DNA of 64,000 bases from an uncultured Haliea sp. Lineage in GTDB: Bacteria; Pseudomonadota; Gammaproteobacteria; Pseudomonadales; Halieaceae. The stretch is from NCBI GenBank assembly GCA_947258585.1, contig CAMYIZ010000055.1, forward strand, positions 1 to 64,000, read 5' to 3'. The notes under the pieces were generated by a model. The model searched no databases. It saw only the letters and a list, made by a program, of their open reading frames with translations, and was not told where the DNA came from. Positions 39,245-48,497 of the stretch are shown here, one piece after another (positions within the stretch are counted from its first letter, which is position 1; each line of letters begins with the position of its first letter). Position numbers and translations under genes: made by a program.

Positions 39245-40747
39245 ATGGAACTGTCTGTTATCTACAGCCGCGCGGCGGTGGGAATCGCCTCACCCCCGGT
39301 GCAGGTGGAAACCCATCTCGGCAATGGCCTGCCCTCGTTCAGCATTGTCGGTCTACCGGAAACTGCAGTGCGCGAAAGTCGCGATCGCGTGCGCTGTGCC
39401 CTGCAGAACTCACATTTCGAGTTCCCGGATCGGCGCATCACCGTGAACCTCGCACCGGCGGACCTGCCCAAGGAGGGCGGCCGCTTTGATCTCCCCATTG
39501 CCCTCGGCATCCTGGCCGCGTCCGGCCAGCTCCCGAGCACCGACCTTGCCCGCCACGAGTTCGTGGGCGAACTCGCGCTCGGCGGCACCATCCGCCCGAT
39601 CCCCGGCATCGTTCCCGCGGCCCAGGCCTGCACCAGTGCCGGGCGCACACTGGTCACGCCAGCTGACAACGCCGCCCTGGCCGCTGTCGTGCCCGACAGC
39701 CGGATCATTGGCGCAGAGGACCTGCTGACCCTGTGTGCGCACCTGAACGGCCGCCAGCCCCTGGCGCCTACGGTAGCCAACGCCACAACACACACCCTGC
39801 CGCGCTATCCCGACCTGGCGGGGGTTGCCGGCCAGGACCTGGCGCGGCGCGCGCTGGAAATTGCCGCTACCGGCGGCCACAACCTCCTTCTCTGCGGCCC
39901 ACCCGGGACTGGCAAAACCCTGCTCGCCAGTCGCCTGCCCGGTATCCTGCCGCCACCGGACCCGGATGAGGCCCTGACCTGCGCCGCCCTGCACAGTTTC
40001 TACGACAGCACCAGTCTGGAGCATCTGTGGCGTCGCCCCTTCCGCAACCCACACCACAGCGCCAGCGCTGCGGCCCTGGTCGGCGGCGGCGCCCGGCCGC
40101 GACCCGGCGAAGCCAGCCTCGCCCACGGCGGGGTACTGTTCCTGGACGAGCTGCCCGAATTCAGCCGCCAGGTACTGGAAATGCTGCGGGAGCCCATGGA
40201 GGCCGCCGCCATTACCCTGTCTCGGGCCAATCACAAGTTCACTTACCCGGCCCGTTTCCAGCTGGTTGCCGCCATGAACCCCTGTCCCTGCGGGTTTAAC
40301 GGCGACCCGCAGCAACCCTGTCGCTGCACCCCGGACCAGATCCAGCGCTACCGCCAGCGCCTGTCGGGCCCACTGCTGGACCGGATTGACCTGCACGCGG
40401 ACGTGCCGCGGATTGACGCCGCGACGCTGCTGCGCGAGCAAACAGCGGGGGAAAATTCAGAGACTGTGAGGGAGCGGGTCATTGCGGCGCGGGCACGTCA
40501 GCAGCAGCGGCAGGGCTGCACCAATGCCAGCCTGCCGGACGAGCGGTTTCGCGAGGTGTGTAATCTGCAACCGGCGGCGAGGCGCCAGCTTGAGCGGGCG
40601 GCCGACACGCTGCGTCTCTCCGGTCGCGGCCTGCAACGCAGCCTGCGCGTCGCCAGAACCCTGGCGGACATGGCCGGAGCCACCGACATCAACGACAGCC
40701 ACATCGCCGAGGCCCTGGCCTTCCGGCAACCGGGCCCCACGGCCTGA
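39245..40747 (+). CDS. comM: ComM/YifB family AAA+ helicase
   Basis: This 500-residue Mg-chelatase-like AAA+ protein opens with a lon-type fold domain (GLPSFSIVGLPETAVRESRDRV). It has Walker A GPPGTGKT, Walker B GGVLFLDELPEF, and a Cys-containing segment MNPCPCGFNG. ComM drives branch migration in natural transformation. Together with PilU this is consistent with, but does not prove, competence. Confidence 0.95.
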   Translation: MELSVIYSRAAVGIASPPVQVETHLGNGLPSFSIVGLPETAVRESRDRVRCALQNSHFEFPDRRITVNLAPADLPKEGGRFDLPIALGILAASGQLPSTDLARHEFVGELALGGTIRPIPGIVPAAQACTSAGRTLVTPADNAALAAVVPDSRIIGAEDLLTLCAHLNGRQPLAPTVANATTHTLPRYPDLAGVAGQDLARRALEIAATGGHNLLLCGPPGTGKTLLASRLPGILPPPDPDEALTCAALHSFYDSTSLEHLWRRPFRNPHHSASAAALVGGGARPRPGEASLAHGGVLFLDELPEFSRQVLEMLREPMEAAAITLSRANHKFTYPARFQLVAAMNPCPCGFNGDPQQPCRCTPDQIQRYRQRLSGPLLDRIDLHADVPRIDAATLLREQTAGENSETVRERVIAARARQQQRQGCTNASLPDERFREVCNLQPAARRQLERAADTLRLSGRGLQRSLRVARTLADMAGATDINDSHIAEALAFRQPGPTA

Positions 40748-40757
40748 ACCTCGGCGC

Positions 40758-42440
40758 TCAGTGCGCCGGTGCCACCCCCATGAACTTGCTCTGCACGATG
40801 CGAAACCGGTTGCTGACGAAGGCGAGGTCGGCAAGGCAGGCATTGCCCGCGGGGTTCAGGCCGGTGACGTGGAAATCCGAGTAGGCGGCGGCAAAGTTGA
40901 TCGGCATGCCAGTCAGGTTACAGGCCACCGACGCACCGGCGGCATGGTAGGCGTCCACCGCCCTGCCCAGGAATTCCGGATCCGTGGAGTAGACATGAGA
41001 GGTGATGGCCCCGCAATCGCGAGCATTGCCCGTGGCGTCCTCCAGGCAGGCCTCAGCGCTGTCGTTGGCGATGATAAAGGAGACCGGACCAAAGACTTCC
41101 TGCCGGTACCAGTCCCGATCCGCCGCGGTCGCCGCTATCACCAGCGGTGTGGCCGTGCGGGCGGCGGGGAAGTCCGGGTTGGCGTAGGCTGCGGAGTCGC
41201 GCAGGATCCTGTCGCCGGCCAGCTCGCGATAGCGGTCCACGTTGGCCTGCACCGAGGGGTCGAACAGGGTGCCACACAGGGTCGCCGCACCGCGCGCATC
41301 CGCCAGCCAGTGATCCACCGCGGTACAGATCGCCTGCGCCACCTCCGCGTGGGGGACTGTCTTGCCGGCAACCCGGATTCCCACCGCCGGAATATGGATA
41401 TTCTGCACGCTGGTGCACATCTGCGCCGAGGCCTGGCACAGGGAGTGAGCGATGGCCCGGGCCGTGGCGGTGAGGTCATCGGTGGACTCTACCACCACCG
41501 AGTTGCAGCCCGCGGTCTCGGTATAGACGAGCTTGCCGGGGCAGTTCTGTTCCAGCCAGCTGCCAAAGCGCGGACTGCCGGTAAAATCAATGATGGCCGT
41601 GTCCGGGTGCTGGACCAGCGGCAGGGTAGCCGGCTCCGCGCGGGTGTCCGCCGCCAGGGTTACCAGATTGGGGTCGAAACCGGCCTCCACCAGCACCTCG
41701 CGGCACACCTTCGCCACCATGGCCACCGGCAGGGTCGCCGCCGGGTGCGGCTTGAGCACCACCGGATTACCGGTGGCCAATGACGCGCAGAGGGCCGGAT
41801 AGGTATTCCATAGCGGAAAGGTGGCGCAGCAGATCACCACTCCGATACCGCGCGGCACCAGTCGATAGCGCTTGTCCAGGCTGGCCACGCCATCGCGGCC
41901 GAACTGCCGCTCCCAGCGCGCGGTGGCGGGGACGTCCTGCATGGCCTTGTGGGCATAGGCCAGCGCCTCCAGGCCGCGATCCAGGGCATTGGCGCCACTG
42001 CCGGCGAAGGCCATGACATAGGATTGGCCGGAGGTGTGCATGGTGGCGTGGGCATTTTCGAATAACTGCTCGCCGCAGCGCTGGAGGATTTCCAGGCACA
42101 CACCCACCCGCTCTTCCGGACTGGCAGCGGCCCAGGCGGGGCGTCCGGCATTGATAGCGGGGAACAGGGCGCCGGGGTCCAGCCGCGGGTAGCGCACGCC
42201 CAGGGGCCTGCCGGTGTAGGGCGAGACTTCCTCGCCAACGCGGCCGATCTCGCCGGGCTGCTGCAGCGGAAAGTCCTGACCCAGCAGGGCCTCGAAGCGC
42301 GCCTGCCCGGCGGCGGGCTTTTCCTCACCGTGAATCTTGCTGCTGGGGTTCTCCGGCCAGCCACTCCAGGCGTAGCGCCGGGCGCAGGCATCCAGGGCCT
42401 TCGTCAACAGGTCCTGGTGTTTGTTGAACAGGGCGGTCAT
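40758..42440 (-). CDS. paaN: PaaN-type aldehyde dehydrogenase
   Basis: This 560-residue NAD(P)-dependent aldehyde dehydrogenase resembles PaaN, a ring-opening or aldehyde-oxidising protein linked to phenylacetate degradation. The general base Glu308 is in YTETAGCN and the nucleophile Cys342 in SAQMCTSVQ. The N-terminal 130 residues are family-specific. It lacks the hydratase domain of PaaZ. No other paa genes are seen, so its substrate here may differ. The ATG overlaps the stop of the upstream regulator as ATGA, which suggests that the regulator controls it. Confidence 0.85.
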   Translation of the reverse strand: MTALFNKHQDLLTKALDACARRYAWSGWPENPSSKIHGEEKPAAGQARFEALLGQDFPLQQPGEIGRVGEEVSPYTGRPLGVRYPRLDPGALFPAINAGRPAWAAASPEERVGVCLEILQRCGEQLFENAHATMHTSGQSYVMAFAGSGANALDRGLEALAYAHKAMQDVPATARWERQFGRDGVASLDKRYRLVPRGIGVVICCATFPLWNTYPALCASLATGNPVVLKPHPAATLPVAMVAKVCREVLVEAGFDPNLVTLAADTRAEPATLPLVQHPDTAIIDFTGSPRFGSWLEQNCPGKLVYTETAGCNSVVVESTDDLTATARAIAHSLCQASAQMCTSVQNIHIPAVGIRVAGKTVPHAEVAQAICTAVDHWLADARGAATLCGTLFDPSVQANVDRYRELAGDRILRDSAAYANPDFPAARTATPLVIAATAADRDWYRQEVFGPVSFIIANDSAEACLEDATGNARDCGAITSHVYSTDPEFLGRAVDAYHAAGASVACNLTGMPINFAAAYSDFHVTGLNPAGNACLADLAFVSNRFRIVQSKFMGVAPAH

Positions 42441-43372
42441 ACCGGGTCTCCAATGGTGAAGTCGACGTGGTGGGCGCGCAGCTCTTCGCCGCAGTGGTCA
42501 CAGACCACTTCGCCGTGCAGGTTCTCGCCGCAGACGGTGTGGGTCAGGCACATAGGACGCCCGGCTCCGGTGGGGTCGCACCATTTGTCGCCCCACTGCA
42601 GCAGGGTGAGGAAGTAGGGAAACAGGTCCCAGCCCTTCTCGGTTAACTCGTAGGCGTAGCGCACCGGACGCTGCTGATAGGGCCTGGTGGCGAACACCCC
42701 CTGTCGCACCAGGTAGCGCATCCGGTTCGAGAGGATATTGGTGGCCACAGGCAGTTCCCGGTGGAATTCATCGAAGCGCTGCAGGCCGTGGAAGGCCAGG
42801 GCAATCACGTTGGCAGTCCAGCGGTCGCCCACCAGGTTGATCAGGTTGCGATAGACGCTGTGCTCCCCGGGTACCTCGTGGGCGGACAGGGAGGATCGCC
42901 GGCGCACCTTCTTGTCGCGGACGTCCCGGGTTGCACCGGGGCCGGGATGATAGCTGACATCCCTGCCGTCCACATCGCGACGGCAGCTGCCACAGCGCAG
43001 GCGCGGCTGCAGGGACTGGCCGCAGCTGCGGTGCAGCAGATGCACCTTCCCCGCGGGCGGCGGCGGGTGATGCTTCTCTTCCCAGACAACCGCCATCAAC
43101 GCGTGTTGATAGAGGTCTATCGACTTGCGGGTCAGGTGATAGACAGGATGGCGCGGATCCCCGTCCGAGGAGCGCTTGCGCAGGCAATCCATGGACTGCA
43201 GCCATTTCAACCGATTGGACAGCACCCCGCGGGATACGCCGGTGGCCTCGAGCATCCCGCCGAAGGTATTGATACCCCAGAACACCTCCTGGATGATCAA
43301 TATGCACCATTTGTCACCAATCTGGTCCAGGGCACGGTTGATGGAGCTGGCCCGGGTTATCAGCTGGCTCAT
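42437..43372 (-). CDS. Double HxlR-domain transcriptional regulator
   Basis: This 311-residue protein holds two HxlR winged-helix domains in tandem. Each has the core DKW or DRW then a wing-helix segment (GVLSNRLKWLQ; NILSNRMRYLV). Each is followed by a short Cys-rich module with His-x3-CG, then C-x2-C (HRSCGQ...CGSC and HTVCGE...CDHC), which could bind zinc. Single HxlR proteins have about 110 residues and act as dimers, so this is a fused pseudo-dimer. It is coupled to paaN by a 4-base overlap and probably senses an aldehyde or CoA intermediate. The effector is unknown. Confidence 0.85.
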   Translation of the reverse strand: MSQLITRASSINRALDQIGDKWCILIIQEVFWGINTFGGMLEATGVSRGVLSNRLKWLQSMDCLRKRSSDGDPRHPVYHLTRKSIDLYQHALMAVVWEEKHHPPPPAGKVHLLHRSCGQSLQPRLRCGSCRRDVDGRDVSYHPGPGATRDVRDKKVRRRSSLSAHEVPGEHSVYRNLINLVGDRWTANVIALAFHGLQRFDEFHRELPVATNILSNRMRYLVRQGVFATRPYQQRPVRYAYELTEKGWDLFPYFLTLLQWGDKWCDPTGAGRPMCLTHTVCGENLHGEVVCDHCGEELRAHHVDFTIGDPV

Positions 43373-43421
43373 ATCGGGTACCCCACCATCATCCCGCGCT
43401 TGCAGAACAGGACTCGAACAG

Positions 43422-44312
43422 TCAGCTGCACCGGAAACCCAGCGCCAGGGAGGGATTCTTGTCGCGACTCTGGCCCAGACTGATGTTGCCGCTGCCGCGC
43501 AGCAGCAGCTCATCGCGGTGCAGGAACACCGGTTCATCGTCGCCCAGGCAGACGAAGGTACCGTTGGTGGAGGCGTCGGACAGCACAAAGAATCCCCGCC
43601 GGTACTCGATGGACGCATGGTGGCGGGACACCCATTCGGCCTCTACCACCAGATCCGCAGAGGTATCCCGGCCCAGCATCAGTGGCTGGCTGGTCTCATC
43701 CATGGTCACGGCAAGCCCATTGAGCACAAGCTCCAGGCTGGTATCGTGATGCACCTCGGCCAGCGATTCCAGCCCCTGGAAGGTCGTGATGTTGGTGGTG
43801 TCCTCCTGCCAGATCACATCGACCAGATCCAGCAAGGCGTGCTTGCCAGGGACATGGGTCTTGCCCAGATTGCGTGTGCGCAGCCCACTGGAGGCGGACA
43901 GATTGCGGACGGAATCGGCCGTGGTGACAATCTGCTCGCGCTTGGCCAGGCTGGCCATGCGTGCGGCCGTGTTGACCGCGGCGCCAAAAACGTCGCCACC
44001 GTCGTGCAGTACATCGCCGTGATGCAGGCCGATCCGCAGCGCCAGGCGCTCGCGCCTGCAGCTCTCCTCGTCGCTCACCCGACGCTGCATTTGCACCGCG
44101 GCTTCGATGCCGCTTTCAATGGTGGGGAACGTCGCCATGATTTCGTCACCGATGGTCTTGACCACCTCCCCACCGTGGCTGGCAACAACGTCGGCACAAA
44201 GGTTAAGCAGGCCCAGGATCGTCTCACGCGCCGACTCATCGCCCCGCTGCTCAAACAGGCGCGTGCTGCCGCTGACATCGGCAAAGACAATGGTGAGAGC
44301 TTCACTAGTCAT
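43422..44312 (-). CDS. Class III nucleotide cyclase with FHA domain
   Basis: This soluble protein of 296 residues has an N-terminal class III adenylate/guanylate cyclase domain. It includes VFADVSGST with metal Asp12 and KTIGDEIMATF with Asp56. The C-terminal forkhead-associated domain (about 205-290) has the phosphothreonine-binding pattern GRD, SRHHA and NGT. The final residues are short and basic. It would make cAMP and dock on a phosphorylated partner. No kinase or cNMP receptor gene adjoins. It stands between the regulator and the TonB receptor in the same direction. Confidence 0.85.
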   Translation of the reverse strand: MTSEALTIVFADVSGSTRLFEQRGDESARETILGLLNLCADVVASHGGEVVKTIGDEIMATFPTIESGIEAAVQMQRRVSDEESCRRERLALRIGLHHGDVLHDGGDVFGAAVNTAARMASLAKREQIVTTADSVRNLSASSGLRTRNLGKTHVPGKHALLDLVDVIWQEDTTNITTFQGLESLAEVHHDTSLELVLNGLAVTMDETSQPLMLGRDTSADLVVEAEWVSRHHASIEYRRGFFVLSDASTNGTFVCLGDDEPVFLHRDELLLRGSGNISLGQSRDKNPSLALGFRCS

Positions 44313-44378
44313 AATCCCGGATGATAGGGGAAAGCGAGCCCTGCCTCCACTGCTGCAGAGCGGCAAGGCAACATTGCC

Positions 44379-44415
44379 GGGACAAGCTCCCGCGCCACGG
44401 CGGGCTGCTTGTCCC
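44379..44415 (-). terminator. Stem-loop after the TonB receptor gene
   Basis: A 9-bp perfect inverted repeat GGGACAAGC / GCTTGTCCC (44379-44387, 44407-44415) contains an inner CCCG/CGGG stem. A second small hairpin GGCAA/TTGCC follows on the minus strand. There is no T-run, so it may stabilise the 3' end or be a Rho-assisted stop. Confidence 0.45.
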
Positions 44416-44423
44416 GCGCGCCA

Positions 44424-46745
44424 TCAGAAACTCTTGGTCAGGGTGACGCCGGCCGTGCGCGGGGGCATGTAGTACTCCGACGTAACACCGGTGGGGTCCA
44501 CGATGCGGTTGGTTACCTGCAGCTCATCGTTGAGGTTCTTGCCCCAGAGGTCAATGGCCAGGGAGCCGTCAGCACTGGTCCAGCTGACACTGGCGTCGAT
44601 CAGCTCAACACTGCTCTGGCGTTCTACCGGCCGATTCTGGGGCCCGGTGTAGTACTCGTCCTTCCAGCTGTAGCTGAGGCCGAAATCCAGGGCACTGCCA
44701 TTGCCCAGGTTCACACGGTAATTGGCGCTACTGGTGAGCGACCCATCCGGGGCAAAGGGAAGGTCGCGATCGGCGAGGTCCAGACCGTTGGAGTTGATGA
44801 ACTCCTTGAAGGTGGCGTCGCTGTAGTTGTAGCTCGCGCTCAGGGTGAAATTCTCAAAGGGCACGACGTCGATGGAGGCCTCGTACCCTTTGGACTCTGC
44901 CTGGGCGTTCAGCAGTACCAGCAGGAAGCGGCTGTTGAGCTCAAATACCTGCAGATCTTCATAGTCCATGTCGTAGTAGGACAGGTTCAACTGCAGGCGG
45001 CGGTCCCACCAGGAGGACTTCATGCCCACTTCAATATTCTCGACAATTTCCGGATCCACCGGCTCACTGGCCACGCTGGCCAGGTTGGTCTGGGACTGGA
45101 AGGCACCGCTCTTGAAACCCTCGGCGTAGGTGGCGTAGAACATCAGGTCGTCAGTTGGCCGCCAGGCCAGGGACAGCTTGTGGGTGACCTCCGACCAGGA
45201 GTCCTCGGCAAACACCGGCGCCGCGAAGGAAGGCAGTATCAGCGGTACGCCGGAGGGGGTGGTGCCCAGCAGGTCGATGGAGTTCTGGGTGATCTCCTTT
45301 TCGTCCTCGGCCCAGCGCACACCGTAGGTCAGGGTAAGCTGCTCGGTGAGATCCCAGTCCGCCTGACCGTAGACGGCGTAGCTGGTGGTGGTGTTGTCCT
45401 GGGTGAACAGCACGTCGCCGACCCCGGCGAGCCCCAGGCCCTGCAGTGGCGTGCTGTACTGGGTGTAGAACTCCTCGGCCCGCTCCACATCCTCCTCCAT
45501 GAAGAACACCCCCGCCAGCCAGTTCAAACGCTCGCTGTTGCCGGCGAGACGGAACTCCTGGGAAATCTGCGAAGCCTCTTCCTCCGCACCGTTGACCACA
45601 TTGCCGGGGGCAGTGAAGAAGCCGGGGGGCAGCGGTACCCCTGGGGGTGAAGGCGCGCTGAGGTTATTGAGTGGAATACCGGTCAGATCGTCCACCCAGT
45701 TATAGTCGCTGGAGCGCCAGGCGGTAATGGAGGTCAGGCTCGCCCAGTCGAGGTCAACTTCAAAGCGGGCCATCACCCCTTCGACCACGCGCTTTTGCGA
45801 GGTGTCGAACTGGGAGCTACAGTTGCGCTCATCGGCCATGTAGCGCTCGGACATGCCGATGCGCCAGAACGGGGCCAGACCGGCGATTGCCGAATCCACA
45901 TTCTGGATGTGGCGACACGGGCCGTTGGTCTCGTCGCGAGCATAGTCGGCCGTCAGCAACAGGTCCACGCGTTCGCTGATATCGAACATCAGCTGGCCCC
46001 GGGCGCTGACTGCGCGGGCGTCGTCCAGTTTTTCACCCGCGTTGCCGGCGCCAAAGCTGCCGCCAATGATCGGGCTGTTGGAGAAGTTGCCGGAGGTGGT
46101 GATTTCGCCGGGGGTGATCACGTTGCGACCGTAGCCCTCCCGGTCGCGGAATGAGTAGACTAGCTTGCCGGCGACCTTGTCGCTGAGGCCGCCGCTCGCC
46201 AGCCCCTGGAAATGACGCAGGTCGTCACTGCCAGCCGAGACCCGCACCCGAAGCTCGGTTTCCTGGGAGGGGCGCGAGGTGACAATGTTGATCGCGCCGC
46301 CGTTGGTGTTCTTGCCATACAGGGTACCCTGGGGACCGCGCAGGATTTCCACCCGCTCCAGATCAAACAGGTCGAAACCCACACCGCCGGTGCGTCCGAT
46401 GTAGACCTCATCCAGGAACACCCCCACTGCCGGATCGCTGCCAGCGGAGTCCGAGCTGTTGCCGATACCGCGGATGTAGATGCGCGGCTCGCCGATGCTG
46501 AACTGGTTGTAAGTCAGCCCTGGGGTGCGGAAGGCGATATCGTTAAGGCCGCTGATCTTGCCGACCTCGATATCATCGCCGGCGAGCGCGGCAACCGACA
46601 GAGGTACATCCTGGATACTCTGGGCACGCCTTTCGGCGGTCACCACGACCTCTTCCAGCTGCTGCTGGGCAGAGGCCACCGTGGGCAGAGCCAGGGGGAG
46701 TACGGCGAGGGCGTGGATGGCGATGCGCAGTGCGTTGGTAGTCAT
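44424..46745 (-). CDS. TonB-dependent outer-membrane receptor
   Basis: This 773-residue protein has signal peptide ALRIAIHALAVLPLALPTVASA, a TonB-box-like EEVVVTAERR, a plug domain (LNDIAFRTPGLTYNQF; RVEILRGPQGTLYGKN) and a C-terminal 22-strand barrel ending RTAGVTLTKSF. The plug wording is that of the large receptor group for non-siderophore substrates in sphingomonads and marine gammaproteobacteria. It lies next to, and in line with, the dioxygenase gene, so import of that enzyme's substrate is a reasonable inference. ATG 46745 is chosen over one 24 bases upstream. Confidence 0.92.
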   Translation of the reverse strand: MTTNALRIAIHALAVLPLALPTVASAQQQLEEVVVTAERRAQSIQDVPLSVAALAGDDIEVGKISGLNDIAFRTPGLTYNQFSIGEPRIYIRGIGNSSDSAGSDPAVGVFLDEVYIGRTGGVGFDLFDLERVEILRGPQGTLYGKNTNGGAINIVTSRPSQETELRVRVSAGSDDLRHFQGLASGGLSDKVAGKLVYSFRDREGYGRNVITPGEITTSGNFSNSPIIGGSFGAGNAGEKLDDARAVSARGQLMFDISERVDLLLTADYARDETNGPCRHIQNVDSAIAGLAPFWRIGMSERYMADERNCSSQFDTSQKRVVEGVMARFEVDLDWASLTSITAWRSSDYNWVDDLTGIPLNNLSAPSPPGVPLPPGFFTAPGNVVNGAEEEASQISQEFRLAGNSERLNWLAGVFFMEEDVERAEEFYTQYSTPLQGLGLAGVGDVLFTQDNTTTSYAVYGQADWDLTEQLTLTYGVRWAEDEKEITQNSIDLLGTTPSGVPLILPSFAAPVFAEDSWSEVTHKLSLAWRPTDDLMFYATYAEGFKSGAFQSQTNLASVASEPVDPEIVENIEVGMKSSWWDRRLQLNLSYYDMDYEDLQVFELNSRFLLVLLNAQAESKGYEASIDVVPFENFTLSASYNYSDATFKEFINSNGLDLADRDLPFAPDGSLTSSANYRVNLGNGSALDFGLSYSWKDEYYTGPQNRPVERQSSVELIDASVSWTSADGSLAIDLWGKNLNDELQVTNRIVDPTGVTSEYYMPPRTAGVTLTKSF

Positions 46746-46768
46746 AGAAGCCTCGTGGAGAGTTATCA

Positions 46769-46796
46769 ATTATAGTGGCTTGCATTAACGAACCAA
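46769..46796 (-). promoter_or_regulatory. Putative promoter of the TonB receptor gene
   Basis: On the minus strand TTGGTT (46791-46796) and a consensus TATAAT (46769-46774) are 16 bases apart, about 24 bases before the start codon. Confidence 0.6.
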
Positions 46797-46815
46797 GTTT
46801 ATCGCAACATTGGCG

Positions 46816-46852
46816 AAAAACAAGGTCAGGGCGCGCGGAATCCACGCGGCCC
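46816..46852 (-). terminator. Possible terminator after the dioxygenase gene
   Basis: On the minus strand a stem of GGGC/GCCC plus GCGTGG/CCGCGC with one bulged C and an ATT loop (46829-46852) is followed eight bases later by five T. It would separate the dioxygenase and receptor transcripts. Confidence 0.4.
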
Positions 46853-46859
46853 GATTCAA

Positions 46860-48380
46860 TCAGGCGCGATACAGATCCTCCCCTCGCGCCCAGGTAGCGT
46901 GGAAACCATAGGGCACCCGGTGCGGCATCCGCACCCGCGCTACCGGCCCCCGCTCAATGTCCCTGGCATCAAACACCAGGCAGTGTGACTGCCAGCTGTT
47001 GCTGTCTGTGGCCAGGGTGATGACATAGCCGTCGTCTTCGCCGGAGGCCGCAGTCGCGCCCCGGCGCGGCGCGAACACAGCCTCGCTGCCGAACACCCCC
47101 TTGCCGTAGTCCCACTGCCAGCGCTGACCGGTTTCGTTGTCATACTTGACCAGCCCTGTGAACCGCAGGGTGTAGCCGCCCTCATGGTGCAGCGGAATGC
47201 GCTGGTGGTAGGCGTAGCGACTCTTGCGTCCGTGGTAAAGCGGGTTGGTCTTGTTGAACTCGGTGTTGAGATCGTCGATCGGCCCCTCCCGCACCTCACC
47301 CGTGCGCAGGTTGAAGCGCCACCGATAGTTGTTCGCCTCCAGCCGCATATAGGCCAGCATTGAAGCCAGCTCGCCCTCGCCGGGCTGGGCATCGGGCATC
47401 GGGTTGGTGGAACGGCAGCCATCCATGATCACCCAGTCGCCCTCTTCCCAGCAGTTGCTGGTATGGAGGATGTAGCAGGGTTCGCACTCGAACCAGCGCA
47501 CGTCGCTGCCGGCACCGTGGCGCGGGATCAGGCCGAAACGGGTGGGGATGTCGGTGTGAAACGTCAGTACCCGGTAACCGTGGCGGCGCAGGACATTCAT
47601 GTCATGGAAGAACGGCAGGTCGTGCAGGATCGTGTAGTGGGTGGTAAAGCCAATATCGTGGGGCAGCCGCGGGCCCGGCAGGTCGATCTCCACCTCGTGC
47701 AGGAGTTTGCCGCTGGGGTCCGCCACGCCATAGGTCATGTAGGGCGGCTCATCGCCGTAGTCAAAAAACAGCAGCTCACCCGTGGCCAGGTCGACCTTGG
47801 AGTGCGCCGACATGCGCCGCTGCTGGCGCCCCTGCAGGTCGTAAAAGCCCTGGGTCGCAAGATTGTGCGCATCCAGGCGGTAGGGATGACCGGCGTTGTA
47901 CCAAAGGCTCATCAGGTCGCCGTTGTAGATAAAGATGTCGGTGTTGGAGGTGTCCTTGATACCGAAGGGCGACACGCTGTAGTCGAACGGACCCATCACC
48001 CCGGGTGAGACCGATCGACCGTCGGCTCGCTCTCCCTGCAGGGCCACGGTGTTCACATAGCGGTTGCGATAGGCCGCCTGGCCGTCGCGGAAGTACACCC
48101 CGTGCACCATGCCGTCACCATCAAAGGGGTGGTAGCGGTTCTTGGGCTTGAATACCGGATTGGGGCCATTGCGGAAATAGGCGCCTTCAAGGTCCGACGG
48201 CAGTTCCCCCTCCACGGCGAGGCCCGCGACATCCAGCTCGTTCGTAGTCGGGGCGTAGACCCCGTGCAAGTAGGGATTGTCCAGGGTGTAGATCCACGGC
48301 TGGGTGTCGGAAAACTCGGCGACCCCGCCGATACACTGGTCGACCGAAGGGTATTCACTGACTTTGCTGAGGCTCTGCAT
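46860..48380 (-). CDS. Carotenoid-cleavage / lignostilbene-type dioxygenase
   Basis: This 506-residue non-heme iron dioxygenase splits a conjugated C=C bond. The four iron-binding histidines are all present at H193 (SAHSKVD), H241 (LPHDIGF), H306 (ILHTSN) and H494 (YGFHATW), with spacing very close to the cyanobacterial apocarotenoid oxygenase. The N-terminal GAYFRNGPNPVF and FDGDGMVH are family marks. Substrates could be a carotenoid, apocarotenoid, stilbene or related isoprenoid. GGGGAG stands before the ATG at 48380. Confidence 0.93.
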   Translation of the reverse strand: MQSLSKVSEYPSVDQCIGGVAEFSDTQPWIYTLDNPYLHGVYAPTTNELDVAGLAVEGELPSDLEGAYFRNGPNPVFKPKNRYHPFDGDGMVHGVYFRDGQAAYRNRYVNTVALQGERADGRSVSPGVMGPFDYSVSPFGIKDTSNTDIFIYNGDLMSLWYNAGHPYRLDAHNLATQGFYDLQGRQQRRMSAHSKVDLATGELLFFDYGDEPPYMTYGVADPSGKLLHEVEIDLPGPRLPHDIGFTTHYTILHDLPFFHDMNVLRRHGYRVLTFHTDIPTRFGLIPRHGAGSDVRWFECEPCYILHTSNCWEEGDWVIMDGCRSTNPMPDAQPGEGELASMLAYMRLEANNYRWRFNLRTGEVREGPIDDLNTEFNKTNPLYHGRKSRYAYHQRIPLHHEGGYTLRFTGLVKYDNETGQRWQWDYGKGVFGSEAVFAPRRGATAASGEDDGYVITLATDSNSWQSHCLVFDARDIERGPVARVRMPHRVPYGFHATWARGEDLYRA

Positions 48381-48411
48381 GCTGATCTCCCCGTAACCGG
48401 ATCTTGGGCCG

Positions 48412-48439
48412 ATTATAGATAGCAAGTTTTTTTATGCAA
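48412..48439 (-). promoter_or_regulatory. Promoter of the dioxygenase gene
   Basis: On the minus strand TTGCAT (48434-48439) and consensus TATAAT (48412-48417) are 16 bases apart, with a predicted start about 25 bases before the ATG. A direct repeat GCAAGTT (48422-48428 and 48436-48442) overlaps the -35. Confidence 0.65.
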
Positions 48440-48497
48440 GTTAAAATGTCACGGCAACGAAACAACTCACGGACAGAGCTTGCGGGCACTACCGCGC

